This document shows positions 21,285 through 28,941 of a stretch of DNA of 64,000 nt, piece after piece. Position numbers and translations under genes: made by a program. Position 1 is the stretch's first letter. Every line of letters starts with the position of its first letter. The stretch covers positions 1 through 64,000 of the forward strand of contig DASUDX010000032.1 in the NCBI GenBank assembly GCA_036275365.1. The letters run 5' to 3'. Below the pieces are notes generated by a model. It had not been told where the DNA came from. It did no database searches and saw only the letters and a list, made by a program, of their open reading frames with translations. The stretch comes from DASUDX01 sp036275365. GTDB taxonomy: Bacteria > Pseudomonadota > Gammaproteobacteria > Nevskiales > Nevskiaceae.

Positions 21285-22042
21285 TCGACGATGGCTTCGC
21301 GCCGGGCGCGCAGGCGCTCGGCGAAGTGACGGTAGATCTGCAGATCCTTGTCGTTGAGCGCGCGCAGCTCGGGCAGCAGGGACTCGAGATCCTCGATGCG
21401 GTTGTCCTCGCGGTCCTCGGTGGTGTTGCGCCGCTGCACCTCGGGCGGGCGGCCCAGACCCAGCAGCTGGAACAGCATGCGCCGGGACAGGCCGTACATC
21501 TCGGTCAGGCCGACGAAGGCGTAGCGGCTCTCCAGATCCTCGATGACATCGGCCACGCGGTCGGTGGGGCCGCGCTTGAGGAACTCGAACACCCGGTTCT
21601 GCGAACCCGGCCAGCGCAGATAGCTGGGGAAATCCGGAAAGCGCTCGCGGAACTCGGCCGAGCCCGGGTGCTTGGGCGTGCGCTGGTAGCGATAGTCCGA
21701 GACCACCCGCGTCACCGGCGAGCGCAGCATGGTGATCAGCCGCACCTCGGCACGCGAGGCCATCACCGCCTCGGCCTGCGGGCGACGCAGATGGCCCGAG
21801 GCGAACCGCACCGGCTTGCCCGGACGGGGCTGCAGAAAGGCCTCCAGCGCCTGCTGGACGGTGTCGTAGCCGGCGCCGACGCAGATGTTGGCCTGCGGCT
21901 TGAGGCGCTCGGCGATCTCGGCGCGGAACGAGGTGCCCGCGGTCTTGGGGATGTGCAGGAACAGCCAGAGCACGCCGGGCTGGTCGGCGTTGCGCTCGAA
22001 GTAGCCGGCGATATCGCCGGCGAGCAGGGTTTCAACCGCCAT
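21248..22042 (-). CDS. Sulfotransferase family protein
   Basis: A 264-residue PAPS-dependent sulfotransferase of the sulfotransfer_2-like type, without TPR repeats. The 5-prime loop is FLHIPKTAGTSF and the 3-prime region is ITMLRSPVTRVVSDYRYQR. The spacing fits carbohydrate sulfotransferases, which modify surface polysaccharide or lipids; the acceptor is unknown. The ATG at 22042 has no strong ribosome site. The 3-prime end overlaps the DUF1631-like gene from the other strand. It is unrelated in architecture to the sulfotransferase at 11371-12951. Confidence 0.87.
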   Translation of the reverse strand: MAVETLLAGDIAGYFERNADQPGVLWLFLHIPKTAGTSFRAEIAERLKPQANICVGAGYDTVQQALEAFLQPRPGKPVRFASGHLRRPQAEAVMASRAEVRLITMLRSPVTRVVSDYRYQRTPKHPGSAEFRERFPDFPSYLRWPGSQNRVFEFLKRGPTDRVADVIEDLESRYAFVGLTEMYGLSRRMLFQLLGLGRPPEVQRRNTTEDREDNRIEDLESLLPELRALNDKDLQIYRHFAERLRARREAIVDYLRTAPVSRAA

Positions 22043-22121
22043 GGCAGAGCGACAGGCAACAGGGAGGCGCGATTCTGGGCCAGACTGGCGTCTCGAAACC
22101 AGCTTTGCGCGCTGCCACCCG

Positions 22122-22805
22122 GTGTCCGCCACCCTCGATTTCACCCTTTGCGGCGAAACCCTGCGGCTCGATGCCGAGCGCGCCCTCTTCTGGCCGGCGC
22201 GGCGCCTGCTGCTGCTGGCCGATCTGCACCTGGGCAAGGCGGCGGTGTTCCGCCGTGCCGGCATCGGCATTCCGCGCGGGGCGAGCCAGCACGATCTGGA
22301 CCGGCTGGCGGCGCTGATCGAGCGCCACCGTCCGCAGCAGGTCCGGGTGCTGGGCGATCTGGTGCATGGCGCGGTCAGCGCAGCCGAGAGCTGGATCGAG
22401 CCGCTGCAGACCCTGGCGGCCCGGCCCGGGCTCGACTTCGCGGTGATCGGCGGCAATCACGACCGCCGGCCGGGCCCGCTGGCCGGGCTGCGCTGGCTGC
22501 CGGATCAGATCGAGCCGCCCTTCGTGCTCGGCCATGAGCCCGGCGCCGATCCGCGCGGCTATCGCCTGGGCGGCCATCTGCACCCGGTGCTGCGTCTGCG
22601 CAGCGCGGCCGACCAGCTGCGCCTGCCGGTGCTGTGGGTGCGCCCCGATCACGCGGTGCTGCCGGCCTTCGGCAGCTTCACCGGCGGGGCGGCGGTGAGT
22701 CCGGAGCGCGCCGATCGGGTCTATGCCTGCAGCGGCGGCGAGGTGGTCGAACTGCCGGTGCAGGCCGCGCCCATGCGCCGCCCTCGCCAGCGCGCCCGCG
22801 ACTGA
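22122..22805 (+). CDS. pdeM: Ligase-associated DNA damage response endonuclease PdeM
   Basis: Calcineurin-like metallophosphoesterase of 227 residues. Metal-binding motifs are complete: DLHLGK, GDLVH, GGNHDRR and GHLHPV. PdeM proteins are usually encoded with a ligase, Lhr-type helicase and exonuclease in a DNA repair set; none of those is here, so the name rests on sequence only. The GTG at 22122 (MSATLDFTLCGETLRLD) matches the family start; an in-frame ATG at 22041 would overlap the start of the divergent sulfotransferase and adds 27 atypical residues. The next gene starts 29 bases downstream on the same strand. Confidence 0.85.
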   Translation: MSATLDFTLCGETLRLDAERALFWPARRLLLLADLHLGKAAVFRRAGIGIPRGASQHDLDRLAALIERHRPQQVRVLGDLVHGAVSAAESWIEPLQTLAARPGLDFAVIGGNHDRRPGPLAGLRWLPDQIEPPFVLGHEPGADPRGYRLGGHLHPVLRLRSAADQLRLPVLWVRPDHAVLPAFGSFTGGAAVSPERADRVYACSGGEVVELPVQAAPMRRPRQRARD

Positions 22806-22834
22806 CTACCCTCAGGCTGTACAGGGAGAGCCTT

Positions 22835-23728
22835 ATGCATGTGCTGGTCACCGGTGGCAGTGGATTCATCGGCCAGGCCCTGGTGCCGCGCCTGCTGGCG
22901 CGCGGTCACCGGGTGCGGGTGAGCAGCCGCCAGGCCCAGCCGCGGCTGGCCGCCGGCGCGGAGGCCTGTGCGCCCGACCGCGCCCTGGCCGGTGCGCCGG
23001 TCGAGGCCATCATCAATCTGGCCGGCGAGAACCTCGCCGCCGGCCGCTGGAGCGCCGCCCGCAAGCAGGCCTTCCGCAGCTCGCGGATCGGCACCACCGA
23101 GGCGCTGGCCGCCCAGATCGCCGCCCTGCCCGCCGAGGCGCGGCCGCGGGTGCTGGTCTCGGGCTCGGCGATCGGCTGGTATGGCTCGCGTGGCGATGCC
23201 TGGCTCGACGAGGCGTCCAGCCCCGGCGAGGACTTCTCGGCACAGCTGTGCCGTGACTGGGAGGCGGCGGCGCAGGCGATCGCGCCGCTGGGCCTGCGGG
23301 TGTGCCGGGTGCGGACCGGCATCGTGCTCGACCGCAGCGGCGGTGCACTGGCGCGCATGCTGCCGCCGTTCCGGCTGGGCGCCGGCGGCCCGATCGGCGA
23401 TGGCCGCCAGTGGATGAGCTGGATCAGCCGCCACGACCTCGTCGAGCTGCTGATCTGGCTGCTCGAGACGCCCGGCTGCGAGGGCGTCTACAACGGCGTC
23501 AGCCCGCTGCCGCTGACCAACCGGGAGTTCAGCCAGACCCTGGGCCGCGCCCTGCACCGTCCGGCCCTGCTGCCGATGCCGGCCTTCGTGCTGCGCCTGA
23601 TGTTCGGCGAGATGGCCGAGCTGCTGCTCGGCAGCCAGCGGGTGCGGCCGGGCCGGGCCCTGGCCGAGGGTTTCCAGTTCCGCGACGGCGAGCTCTCACT
23701 CTGCCTGCCGCGCCTGCTCGGCGCGTAG
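22835..23728 (+). CDS. TIGR01777-family (YfcH-like) NAD-dependent epimerase
   Basis: Extended SDR of 297 residues with a C-terminal DUF1731-type domain. The dinucleotide loop VTGGSGFIGQAL is at the N-terminus, INLAGENLAAGRW and SGSAIGWYG follow, and the C-terminal part shows FGEMAELLLGSQRVRPG. The substrate is unknown; in eukaryotes relatives are linked to cell division defects and in bacteria to no firm role. A strong AGGGAGAG ribosome site precedes the ATG at 22835. The gene ends inside the convergent photolyase-like gene. TIGR01777 genes are often found near photolyase or cryptochrome genes. Confidence 0.9.
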   Translation: MHVLVTGGSGFIGQALVPRLLARGHRVRVSSRQAQPRLAAGAEACAPDRALAGAPVEAIINLAGENLAAGRWSAARKQAFRSSRIGTTEALAAQIAALPAEARPRVLVSGSAIGWYGSRGDAWLDEASSPGEDFSAQLCRDWEAAAQAIAPLGLRVCRVRTGIVLDRSGGALARMLPPFRLGAGGPIGDGRQWMSWISRHDLVELLIWLLETPGCEGVYNGVSPLPLTNREFSQTLGRALHRPALLPMPAFVLRLMFGEMAELLLGSQRVRPGRALAEGFQFRDGELSLCLPRLLGA

Positions 23729-25252
23729 GTCCGCCGCCGCTGCGCGGATCGCCTGGCGCTCGGCCTCATCCTTGCGCAGCCAGTTGTTGACCTGCATCTT
23801 CAGCCGCGGATGGCCGCGGAAGCGGGTCTGGTGGCGGTCGAGAAAATCCCAGTACAGCGTGCTCACCGGGCAGGCGCCCTCGCCGCTCGCGCGGTCCGGG
23901 CGATAGACGCAGCCGCCGCAGTAGTCGCTCATGCGGTCGATGTACTTGCCGCTGGCCACATAGGGCTTGCTGGCCATGAAGCCGCCGTCGGCATGCTGGC
24001 TCATGCCCAGGGTGTTGGGCAGCTCGACCCACTCCACCGCATCGACATAGATCGCCAGATACCACTCGTGCACCTCGCGCGGGCGCACCCCCAGCAGCAG
24101 GGCGTAGAGCCCGGTGACCATCAGCCGCTGGATGTGGTGGGCATAGCCGTGGGCCAGGGTCTCGCCGAGGGTCTGGCGCAGGCAGTTCATGGCCGTGTCG
24201 CCGGTCCAGTAGAAAGCCGGCAGCGGCTGCTGGGCGTCCAGCGCATTGCTCTCGAGGTAGGCCGGCATGCGGTGCCAGTAGAGGCCGCGCACATACTCGC
24301 GCCAGCCGAGGATCTGCCGCACGAAGCCCTCGACCGCCGCCAGCGGCGCGCGTCCCTCGGCGTAGGCCTCCAGCGCCGCGCAGCAGACCTCGCGCGGATC
24401 GAGCAGCTTGAGATTGAGCGCCGCCGACAGCCGCGAGTGGAACAGCAGGGTGCGCGGCCAGGGCTCGCCGGTCCACATCGCATCCTGGTAGCGACCGAAA
24501 TCGGCGAGGCGATGGCCGATGAAGTCGGCCAGGGCGGCCAGCGCCTGGGCGCGGGTCACCGGCCAGTCGAAGTGCGCCAGCGAGCCCGGGTGATCGCCGT
24601 AGCGCGTGGCCACCTCGGCAAGCACCTCGGCGGTGAGGGCCTCCGGCGCAAAGGCCAGCGGGGTGGGACGCAGACCCGGCCCGCCGGCGGGAAAGGCCTC
24701 GCGGTTGTCGGCATCGAAGTTCCAGGCGCCACCGGTGGGCTGGCCGTCGGGCTCCACCAGCCAGCCGGTGCGGCCACGCATCCAGCGGTAGAAATGCTCG
24801 AGCCGCGGCTGGCGGCGGCCCTGCATCCAGCCTTCGAAATCGCGGCGGCTGCACAGGAAGTGGCGGTCCTCGCAGACCCGGTAGGCCTGGCCGCGCCGCT
24901 CGGCGAGCCCGCGCAGGGCCTCGGCCACCCGCCACTCGCCGGGCTCGACCCAGCACAGCTCGGCGGGTTTGAGGCGGTCGAGATCCACCGCCAGCGCCTC
25001 ATCCAGGGTCTGCCCGGGGGCCTGGCCGCTGCGGTGGTAGTGCACCGTCCAGCCGAGAGCCCGCCGCGATTCGGCGAAATGGCGCATGGCGGCGAGGAAC
25101 AGCGCGATGCGCGCCTGGTGGGACCAGACCACGGTCGCCTCGGCGCGCACCTCGGCCATCCACAGCGCATCGCAGGCCGGATCGAAGCCATCGAAGGCCG
25201 CCGAGCGCTCGTCGAGCTGGTCGCCGAGCACCACCACCAGGCGTCGCAGCAT
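23696..25252 (-). CDS. Fe-S cluster photolyase / cryptochrome-related protein
   Basis: Member of the deoxyribodipyrimidine photolyase-related group (FeS-BCP), 518 residues. These flavoproteins repair (6-4) photoproducts or sense light. The N-terminal Rossmann-like part begins RLVVVLGDQLD. The C-terminal helical part has QILGWREYVRGLYW, HHIQRLMVTGLYALLLGV and the conserved YCGGCVYRP-then-CP segment. Four cysteines suit a [4Fe-4S] cluster: one in AMNCLRQ and three in DYCGGC plus GEGACP. The stop region overlaps the TIGR01777 gene. The gene lies 9 bases after the small DUF2256 gene, so both are likely one operon. Confidence 0.94.
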   Translation of the reverse strand: MLRRLVVVLGDQLDERSAAFDGFDPACDALWMAEVRAEATVVWSHQARIALFLAAMRHFAESRRALGWTVHYHRSGQAPGQTLDEALAVDLDRLKPAELCWVEPGEWRVAEALRGLAERRGQAYRVCEDRHFLCSRRDFEGWMQGRRQPRLEHFYRWMRGRTGWLVEPDGQPTGGAWNFDADNREAFPAGGPGLRPTPLAFAPEALTAEVLAEVATRYGDHPGSLAHFDWPVTRAQALAALADFIGHRLADFGRYQDAMWTGEPWPRTLLFHSRLSAALNLKLLDPREVCCAALEAYAEGRAPLAAVEGFVRQILGWREYVRGLYWHRMPAYLESNALDAQQPLPAFYWTGDTAMNCLRQTLGETLAHGYAHHIQRLMVTGLYALLLGVRPREVHEWYLAIYVDAVEWVELPNTLGMSQHADGGFMASKPYVASGKYIDRMSDYCGGCVYRPDRASGEGACPVSTLYWDFLDRHQTRFRGHPRLKMQVNNWLRKDEAERQAIRAAAADLRAEQARQAE

Positions 25253-25261
25253 CGAACCCCC

Positions 25262-25411
25262 TCAGCGCGGCTTGAAGCCGGGCCGGCCCTGGCCGCGGCG
25301 GCAGGCGTCCGAGCAGTAGCGCACCTCTTCCCAGCAGCGTGCCCACTTGCGTCGCCACTCGAAGTCGCGCTGGCAGACCGGACAGCGCTTGCTGGGCAGG
25401 TTCTTGTTCAT
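25262..25411 (-). CDS. DUF2256 zinc-ribbon-like small protein
   Basis: A 49-residue basic protein with a CPVC pair, an internal Cys in WARCWEEVRYC and CSDAC, which together can form a zinc site. The pattern NLPSKRCPVCQRDFEWRRKW matches DUF2256, a family often encoded next to photolyase-like genes, as here. The function is unknown. The start is the ATG at 25411. It sits immediately upstream of the photolyase-like gene. Confidence 0.88.
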   Translation of the reverse strand: MNKNLPSKRCPVCQRDFEWRRKWARCWEEVRYCSDACRRGQGRPGFKPR

Positions 25412-25495
25412 GGGCGCAAGGCTAGTGGCTGCCACCACCGCCAGGCGCGGGGCCGGGGGCCGGCCCCCTGTACGCCGGCTCGACAGCCGCCCAGC

Positions 25496-25521
25496 AAAAA
25501 GGCCCCGGGGGTGCCGGGGCC
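25496..25521 (-). terminator. Rho-independent terminator of the outer-membrane barrel gene
   Basis: On the minus strand an 8-base perfect stem (GGCCCCGG with its complement, 25501-25521) is followed by TTTTT (25496-25500), about 32 bases after the barrel gene stop. Confidence 0.88.
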
Positions 25522-25553
25522 TCCTGGTCACCAGGACCAACGACCGCTGCGGA

Positions 25554-26141
25554 TCAGAAGTTGAAGCGGGCGCCGACGCGGAAGTCCTTGAAGTCCACTT
25601 CCGCACCGCCGTCACCCTCGAGGGTGCTGGCGCGGTAGTCGGCGAACAGGCCCAGCGAGGGGTTCAGGTTGAACGCACCGCCGACCAGGAACTCCACGCC
25701 ATCGACATCGCCCACATCGAGATAGCCGACCTGGCCGTGCAGGCGAACGCCCTCGGCCAGCGTGCCGCCGTACCCGCCGTGGATGCCGAAGCCGTTCTCG
25801 TCATCGGAGCCATCGTCGAACTGCACGAACTCGCCGACGCCGTAGAGGCCGGTGCCGTGAATGCCGGCGCCGAAGCCGAGGCCGAGGCGGATCTGGTCGA
25901 GATCGCCAGCGCCGTCATCGAACTCCACGCCCTGGTACTCCGCGGTGAACGAGAGCTGGTCGCTGAAGCCGAAAGCACCCTTGACGCCGAAGCCGTCGCC
26001 GTCGGCCTCACCGCTGCCGAAGCCCGGGATATCGACTTCGATCTTCGCGCTCGGCACGAAGTACCCATCCAGATAGCTGGCCGCACTGGCGCTGGCCGAG
26101 AACAGGCCGGCGATGACAACCCCGAAAGCCTTCTTGAACAT
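25554..26141 (-). CDS. Small outer-membrane beta-barrel protein
   Basis: A 195-residue exported protein. The signal peptide is MFKKAFGVVIAGLFSASASA with cleavage before ASYLDGYF. The mature part is a series of alternating amphipathic strands with glycine-rich turns and ends in FRVGARFNF, a terminal Phe that suits recognition by the BAM complex. About eight strands are likely. The role is unknown; it may be a porin-like or structural barrel. The ATG at 26141 has an AGGAGAGGG ribosome site. It has its own terminator and a 220-base upstream gap shared with the diguanylate cyclase gene, so it is probably a single-gene unit. Confidence 0.82.
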   Translation of the reverse strand: MFKKAFGVVIAGLFSASASAASYLDGYFVPSAKIEVDIPGFGSGEADGDGFGVKGAFGFSDQLSFTAEYQGVEFDDGAGDLDQIRLGLGFGAGIHGTGLYGVGEFVQFDDGSDDENGFGIHGGYGGTLAEGVRLHGQVGYLDVGDVDGVEFLVGGAFNLNPSLGLFADYRASTLEGDGGAEVDFKDFRVGARFNF

Positions 26142-26349
26142 GTCCCTCTCCTGAGTGTGTTGGCGGGTCAGGCCCGCAACCAGAGTATGAGGCCACGCAT
26201 CTTTCCGGTGCATGACGCTCCATCCGGGTGCGCAACCCCACCCCGGCCACCGGGGCGGCCGGCATCGCGGCGACGGCCGGACGCGCCCGCATTCCAGCGG
26301 GCGGCGATGAATCCGCCCTGAACTGGCCCGTGCACCGCGGCGCAGCGAC

Positions 26350-26355
26350 TAGAAT
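26350..26355 (+). promoter_or_regulatory. Candidate -10 giving a leaderless diguanylate cyclase mRNA
   Basis: TAGAAT ends seven bases before the A of the start codon at 26362, so the expected transcription start coincides with the ATG. There is no ribosome site and no clear -35. Confidence 0.4.
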
Positions 26356-26361
26356 CGAGCG

Positions 26362-27348
26362 ATGAGCCAGTGGGGAATCGCCGCCGAGGAAACCCGCCGC
26401 CTGCCGCAGGACGGTGGCCTTGGCGAGTTTTCACCGGCCCGCCACGAACGGCTGCTGCAGACCGATCCGGAGCGCTACACCGAGCTGGTGCGCAACATCA
26501 CCGGCTTCGGCATCTATCTGATCGATCGCGATGGCCGGGTCCGCAGCTGGAACCTGGGTGCCGAGAATCTCACCGGCTTTCTTGCCGAGGAGGTGATCGG
26601 CCAGCCCTACGCCACCCTGTTCAGCGATGCGGCGGTGCAGGAGGGAGTGCCGCTGAAGACGCTCAACTTCGTGCGCGCCAACCGCCACTGCCGCGACGAG
26701 CAGAAGCGGCGCCGGCGCGATGGCCAGGGCTACATCGCCCAGTGCACGGTGGATGCGGTACGCGGCGAGAGCGGCGAGCTGATCGGCTTCGTCGAGGTCT
26801 TCCACGACATCACCGAGCAGAAGACGCGCGAGGAGCGGCTGTACCAGCGCGCCACCCGCGACCCGCTTACCGGGGTCTACAACCGCGGCCACTTCACCGA
26901 GCTCGCCTCCCAGGAGATCGAACGCGCCCGCCGCTTCTCCGAGCCGCTGTCGCTGGCCCTGCTCGACATCGACCACTTCAAGAAGGTCAATGACAGCCAT
27001 GGCCACGAGGTCGGCGACCGCACCATCCAGAAGCTCGCCGATACCTGCAGCGAGTTCCTGCGCCGCATCGACTTCATCGGCCGTCTCGGCGGCGAGGAGT
27101 TCGCCATCACCCTGCCGCGCGCCAACAAGGAACCGGCTTTCGAGATGATGCAGCGGCTGCGGCTGCGGCTGGCCGAGCAGGCGGTGGCCCTGGAGGGCGG
27201 CCGCAGCCTCGGCTTCACCGTCAGCATCGGCATCGCCAGCCTGCGCCCGCACACCCGCGATCTCGCCGAGCTGCTGCGCAACGCCGATGCCGCGCTCTAC
27301 CGCGCCAAGCGCGAGGGCCGCAACCGCTGCGAGGTCTGGTTCGACTGA
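26362..27348 (+). CDS. PAS-GGDEF diguanylate cyclase
   Basis: Makes cyclic di-GMP from two GTP. The 328-residue soluble protein has a PAS domain (about 40-153, with FGIYLIDRDGRVRSWN and FVEVFHDITEQK) followed by a coiled linker and a GGDEF domain (about 165-328). The active site is intact as GGEEF at 243-247, and an inhibitory-site RxxD (Arg234, Asp237) lies five residues before it, so product inhibition is expected. No transmembrane segment is present; the PAS domain is the likely sensor, with unknown ligand. A Crp-type regulator of the Clp class, encoded at 12982-13614, could respond to the product. Confidence 0.95.
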   Translation: MSQWGIAAEETRRLPQDGGLGEFSPARHERLLQTDPERYTELVRNITGFGIYLIDRDGRVRSWNLGAENLTGFLAEEVIGQPYATLFSDAAVQEGVPLKTLNFVRANRHCRDEQKRRRRDGQGYIAQCTVDAVRGESGELIGFVEVFHDITEQKTREERLYQRATRDPLTGVYNRGHFTELASQEIERARRFSEPLSLALLDIDHFKKVNDSHGHEVGDRTIQKLADTCSEFLRRIDFIGRLGGEEFAITLPRANKEPAFEMMQRLRLRLAEQAVALEGGRSLGFTVSIGIASLRPHTRDLAELLRNADAALYRAKREGRNRCEVWFD

Positions 27349-27384
27349 CCCCTGCGCCGGCGCGCCGCGGCGCCCGGCCGCGCC

Positions 27385-28815
27385 TCAGGCGGCCTCGCTG
27401 CTGCGCTTGCGGCCCGGCGCGCGGGCAGCCGGCAGCAGCCGCTCCAGCTCCTCGAGGGCCTCGCCGGTATAGACGGCGAGCTTCTGCATCGACGGCAGGG
27501 TGTCGCGGCAGCCGGTGAAGCCGATGTTGAACTGCCCGGCATAGCTCACCACCGTGATGTTGAGCGCCTGGCCGTGGGAGAGCAGGGACACCGGATAGAT
27601 CTGCTCCAGCCGGGCGCCATTGAAGTAGTGCACGCGGTCCAGCCCGGGCACATTGGAGATGGTGACATTGAACATCGGCTTGCCGCGCCCGCCACGCCCG
27701 GCCAGCAGCTGCAGGATGAACGGCGCCATGAACAGCAGGGTGTAGGGGCTCAGCGCCTCCGCCGGCAGGGCCTGCAGGTGCTGCTTGGCGATCTGGGTGG
27801 AGGCGCGGATCGCCTGCAGGCGCTGCAGCGGATCGGCCAGCTGGGTGTTGAGGTTGGCGATGATGAAGCTGATCGCATTGCCGACATTCTCGTCGCCGGC
27901 CGGGCGCACCGACACCGGCACCCCCGCGGTGAGCGGCTGGGCCGGCAGCGCGCCGATTTCCAGCAGATAGCGCCGCAGGGCGGCGGCGGACAGGCCGAGG
28001 AAGACATCGTTGACGGTCACGCCGGCGGCCTGGGCCACCCGCTTGATGCGGGCGAGTTCGTAGTGCTGGGTGGCGAAGCGGCGCTGGCCGGAGACCGGCC
28101 CGTTGAGGATGGACTTGGGCCCGGAGAACGGCAGGGCCTCGGCGGGATCGGTCTTCTTGAAGCTCTCGCGCACCACCCGGGTCAGCGCCCGGCTGACCAG
28201 CGGCAGGGTCTTGAGCTGGCCTCTGGCCGCCTCGGCGAAGCGCTGCCACTGGCTGCCCACCGCCGGCTTGCGCTCGCGCGCACCGCCGGCGCCGACCGTC
28301 CACGGCGGCGGCAGATTGGCGATGGCCGGGTCCGGCGAGAGCATGCGCGCCAGCATGCGCATGCCGCCGACGCCGTCCACCAGCGAGTGGTGCATCTTCA
28401 TGTAGAGCGCGAAGCGCGCCTCGCCGCGCGGGCCGCGCAGCCCCTCGATCACATGGGTCTCCCACAGCGGCCGCTTGAAGTCCATCGGATGCGAGTGCAG
28501 GCGCGAGATCAGCACGCCCAGCTCGCGCTCGCCCCCGGGGGCGGGCAGCGCCGAGTGGCGCAGGTGGTAGTCGAGATCGATTCGCTCGGCCTCCACCCAG
28601 GCGGGCGCCAGACGGGCGCGCGGATTCTTCAGCTTGAGGTTGAACGGCGGGGAGAAGTCCTGGCTGGCGCGCAGGTGGGCGAACAGCGGGACCAGGAAAT
28701 CGGCCGGGGCATCGTCCGGCAGCGAGAAGATCGCCATGCAGCCGACATGCATGGGCGTCTCCTTGGTATCCACATACAGCCAGGCCGCATCCATGGGCTT
28801 GAGTCGCTTGGTCAT
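27385..28815 (-). CDS. Wax-ester synthase / diacylglycerol acyltransferase
   Basis: Bifunctional WS/DGAT of 476 residues that joins acyl-CoA to a fatty alcohol or diacylglycerol to make storage lipid. The catalytic HHxxxDG motif is HHSLVDG at 142-148. The family segments RPLWETHVIEGL, VNDVFLGLSAAALR, and NVTISNVPGLDR are present. The start MTKRLKPMDAAWLY is typical, with GGAAGGAGAGG just before the ATG at 28815. It is divergent from an aldehyde dehydrogenase gene with 126 bases between, which suggests joint control of fatty alcohol and aldehyde flow. Confidence 0.95.
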   Translation of the reverse strand: MTKRLKPMDAAWLYVDTKETPMHVGCMAIFSLPDDAPADFLVPLFAHLRASQDFSPPFNLKLKNPRARLAPAWVEAERIDLDYHLRHSALPAPGGERELGVLISRLHSHPMDFKRPLWETHVIEGLRGPRGEARFALYMKMHHSLVDGVGGMRMLARMLSPDPAIANLPPPWTVGAGGARERKPAVGSQWQRFAEAARGQLKTLPLVSRALTRVVRESFKKTDPAEALPFSGPKSILNGPVSGQRRFATQHYELARIKRVAQAAGVTVNDVFLGLSAAALRRYLLEIGALPAQPLTAGVPVSVRPAGDENVGNAISFIIANLNTQLADPLQRLQAIRASTQIAKQHLQALPAEALSPYTLLFMAPFILQLLAGRGGRGKPMFNVTISNVPGLDRVHYFNGARLEQIYPVSLLSHGQALNITVVSYAGQFNIGFTGCRDTLPSMQKLAVYTGEALEELERLLPAARAPGRKRSSEAA

Positions 28816-28890
28816 GCCCCTCTCCTTCCGTTTATTCGATTGTGGTTGTCGGACTGCCGACCTAGCATCGCACTGCCGGCCGCGGGCGCC

Positions 28891-28896
28891 TATACT
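28891..28896 (+). promoter_or_regulatory. Candidate -10 for the aldehyde dehydrogenase gene
   Basis: TATACT about 45 bases before the ATG at 28942, in the divergent gap with the WS/DGAT gene. Downstream, AACCGGTCGTTT (28909-28920) contains an ACCGGT core of the kind seen in TetR operators, but the arms do not match well. Confidence 0.45.
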
Positions 28897-28941
28897 CGGG
28901 CCCGAATCAACCGGTCGTTTAATCATTACGAGGAGAGCGCC

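Noticed and set aside
25455..25468. GGGGGCCGGCCCCC palindrome as an operator
   Set aside because: Self-complementary GC runs are expected by chance at this base composition, and it is not tied to a promoter.
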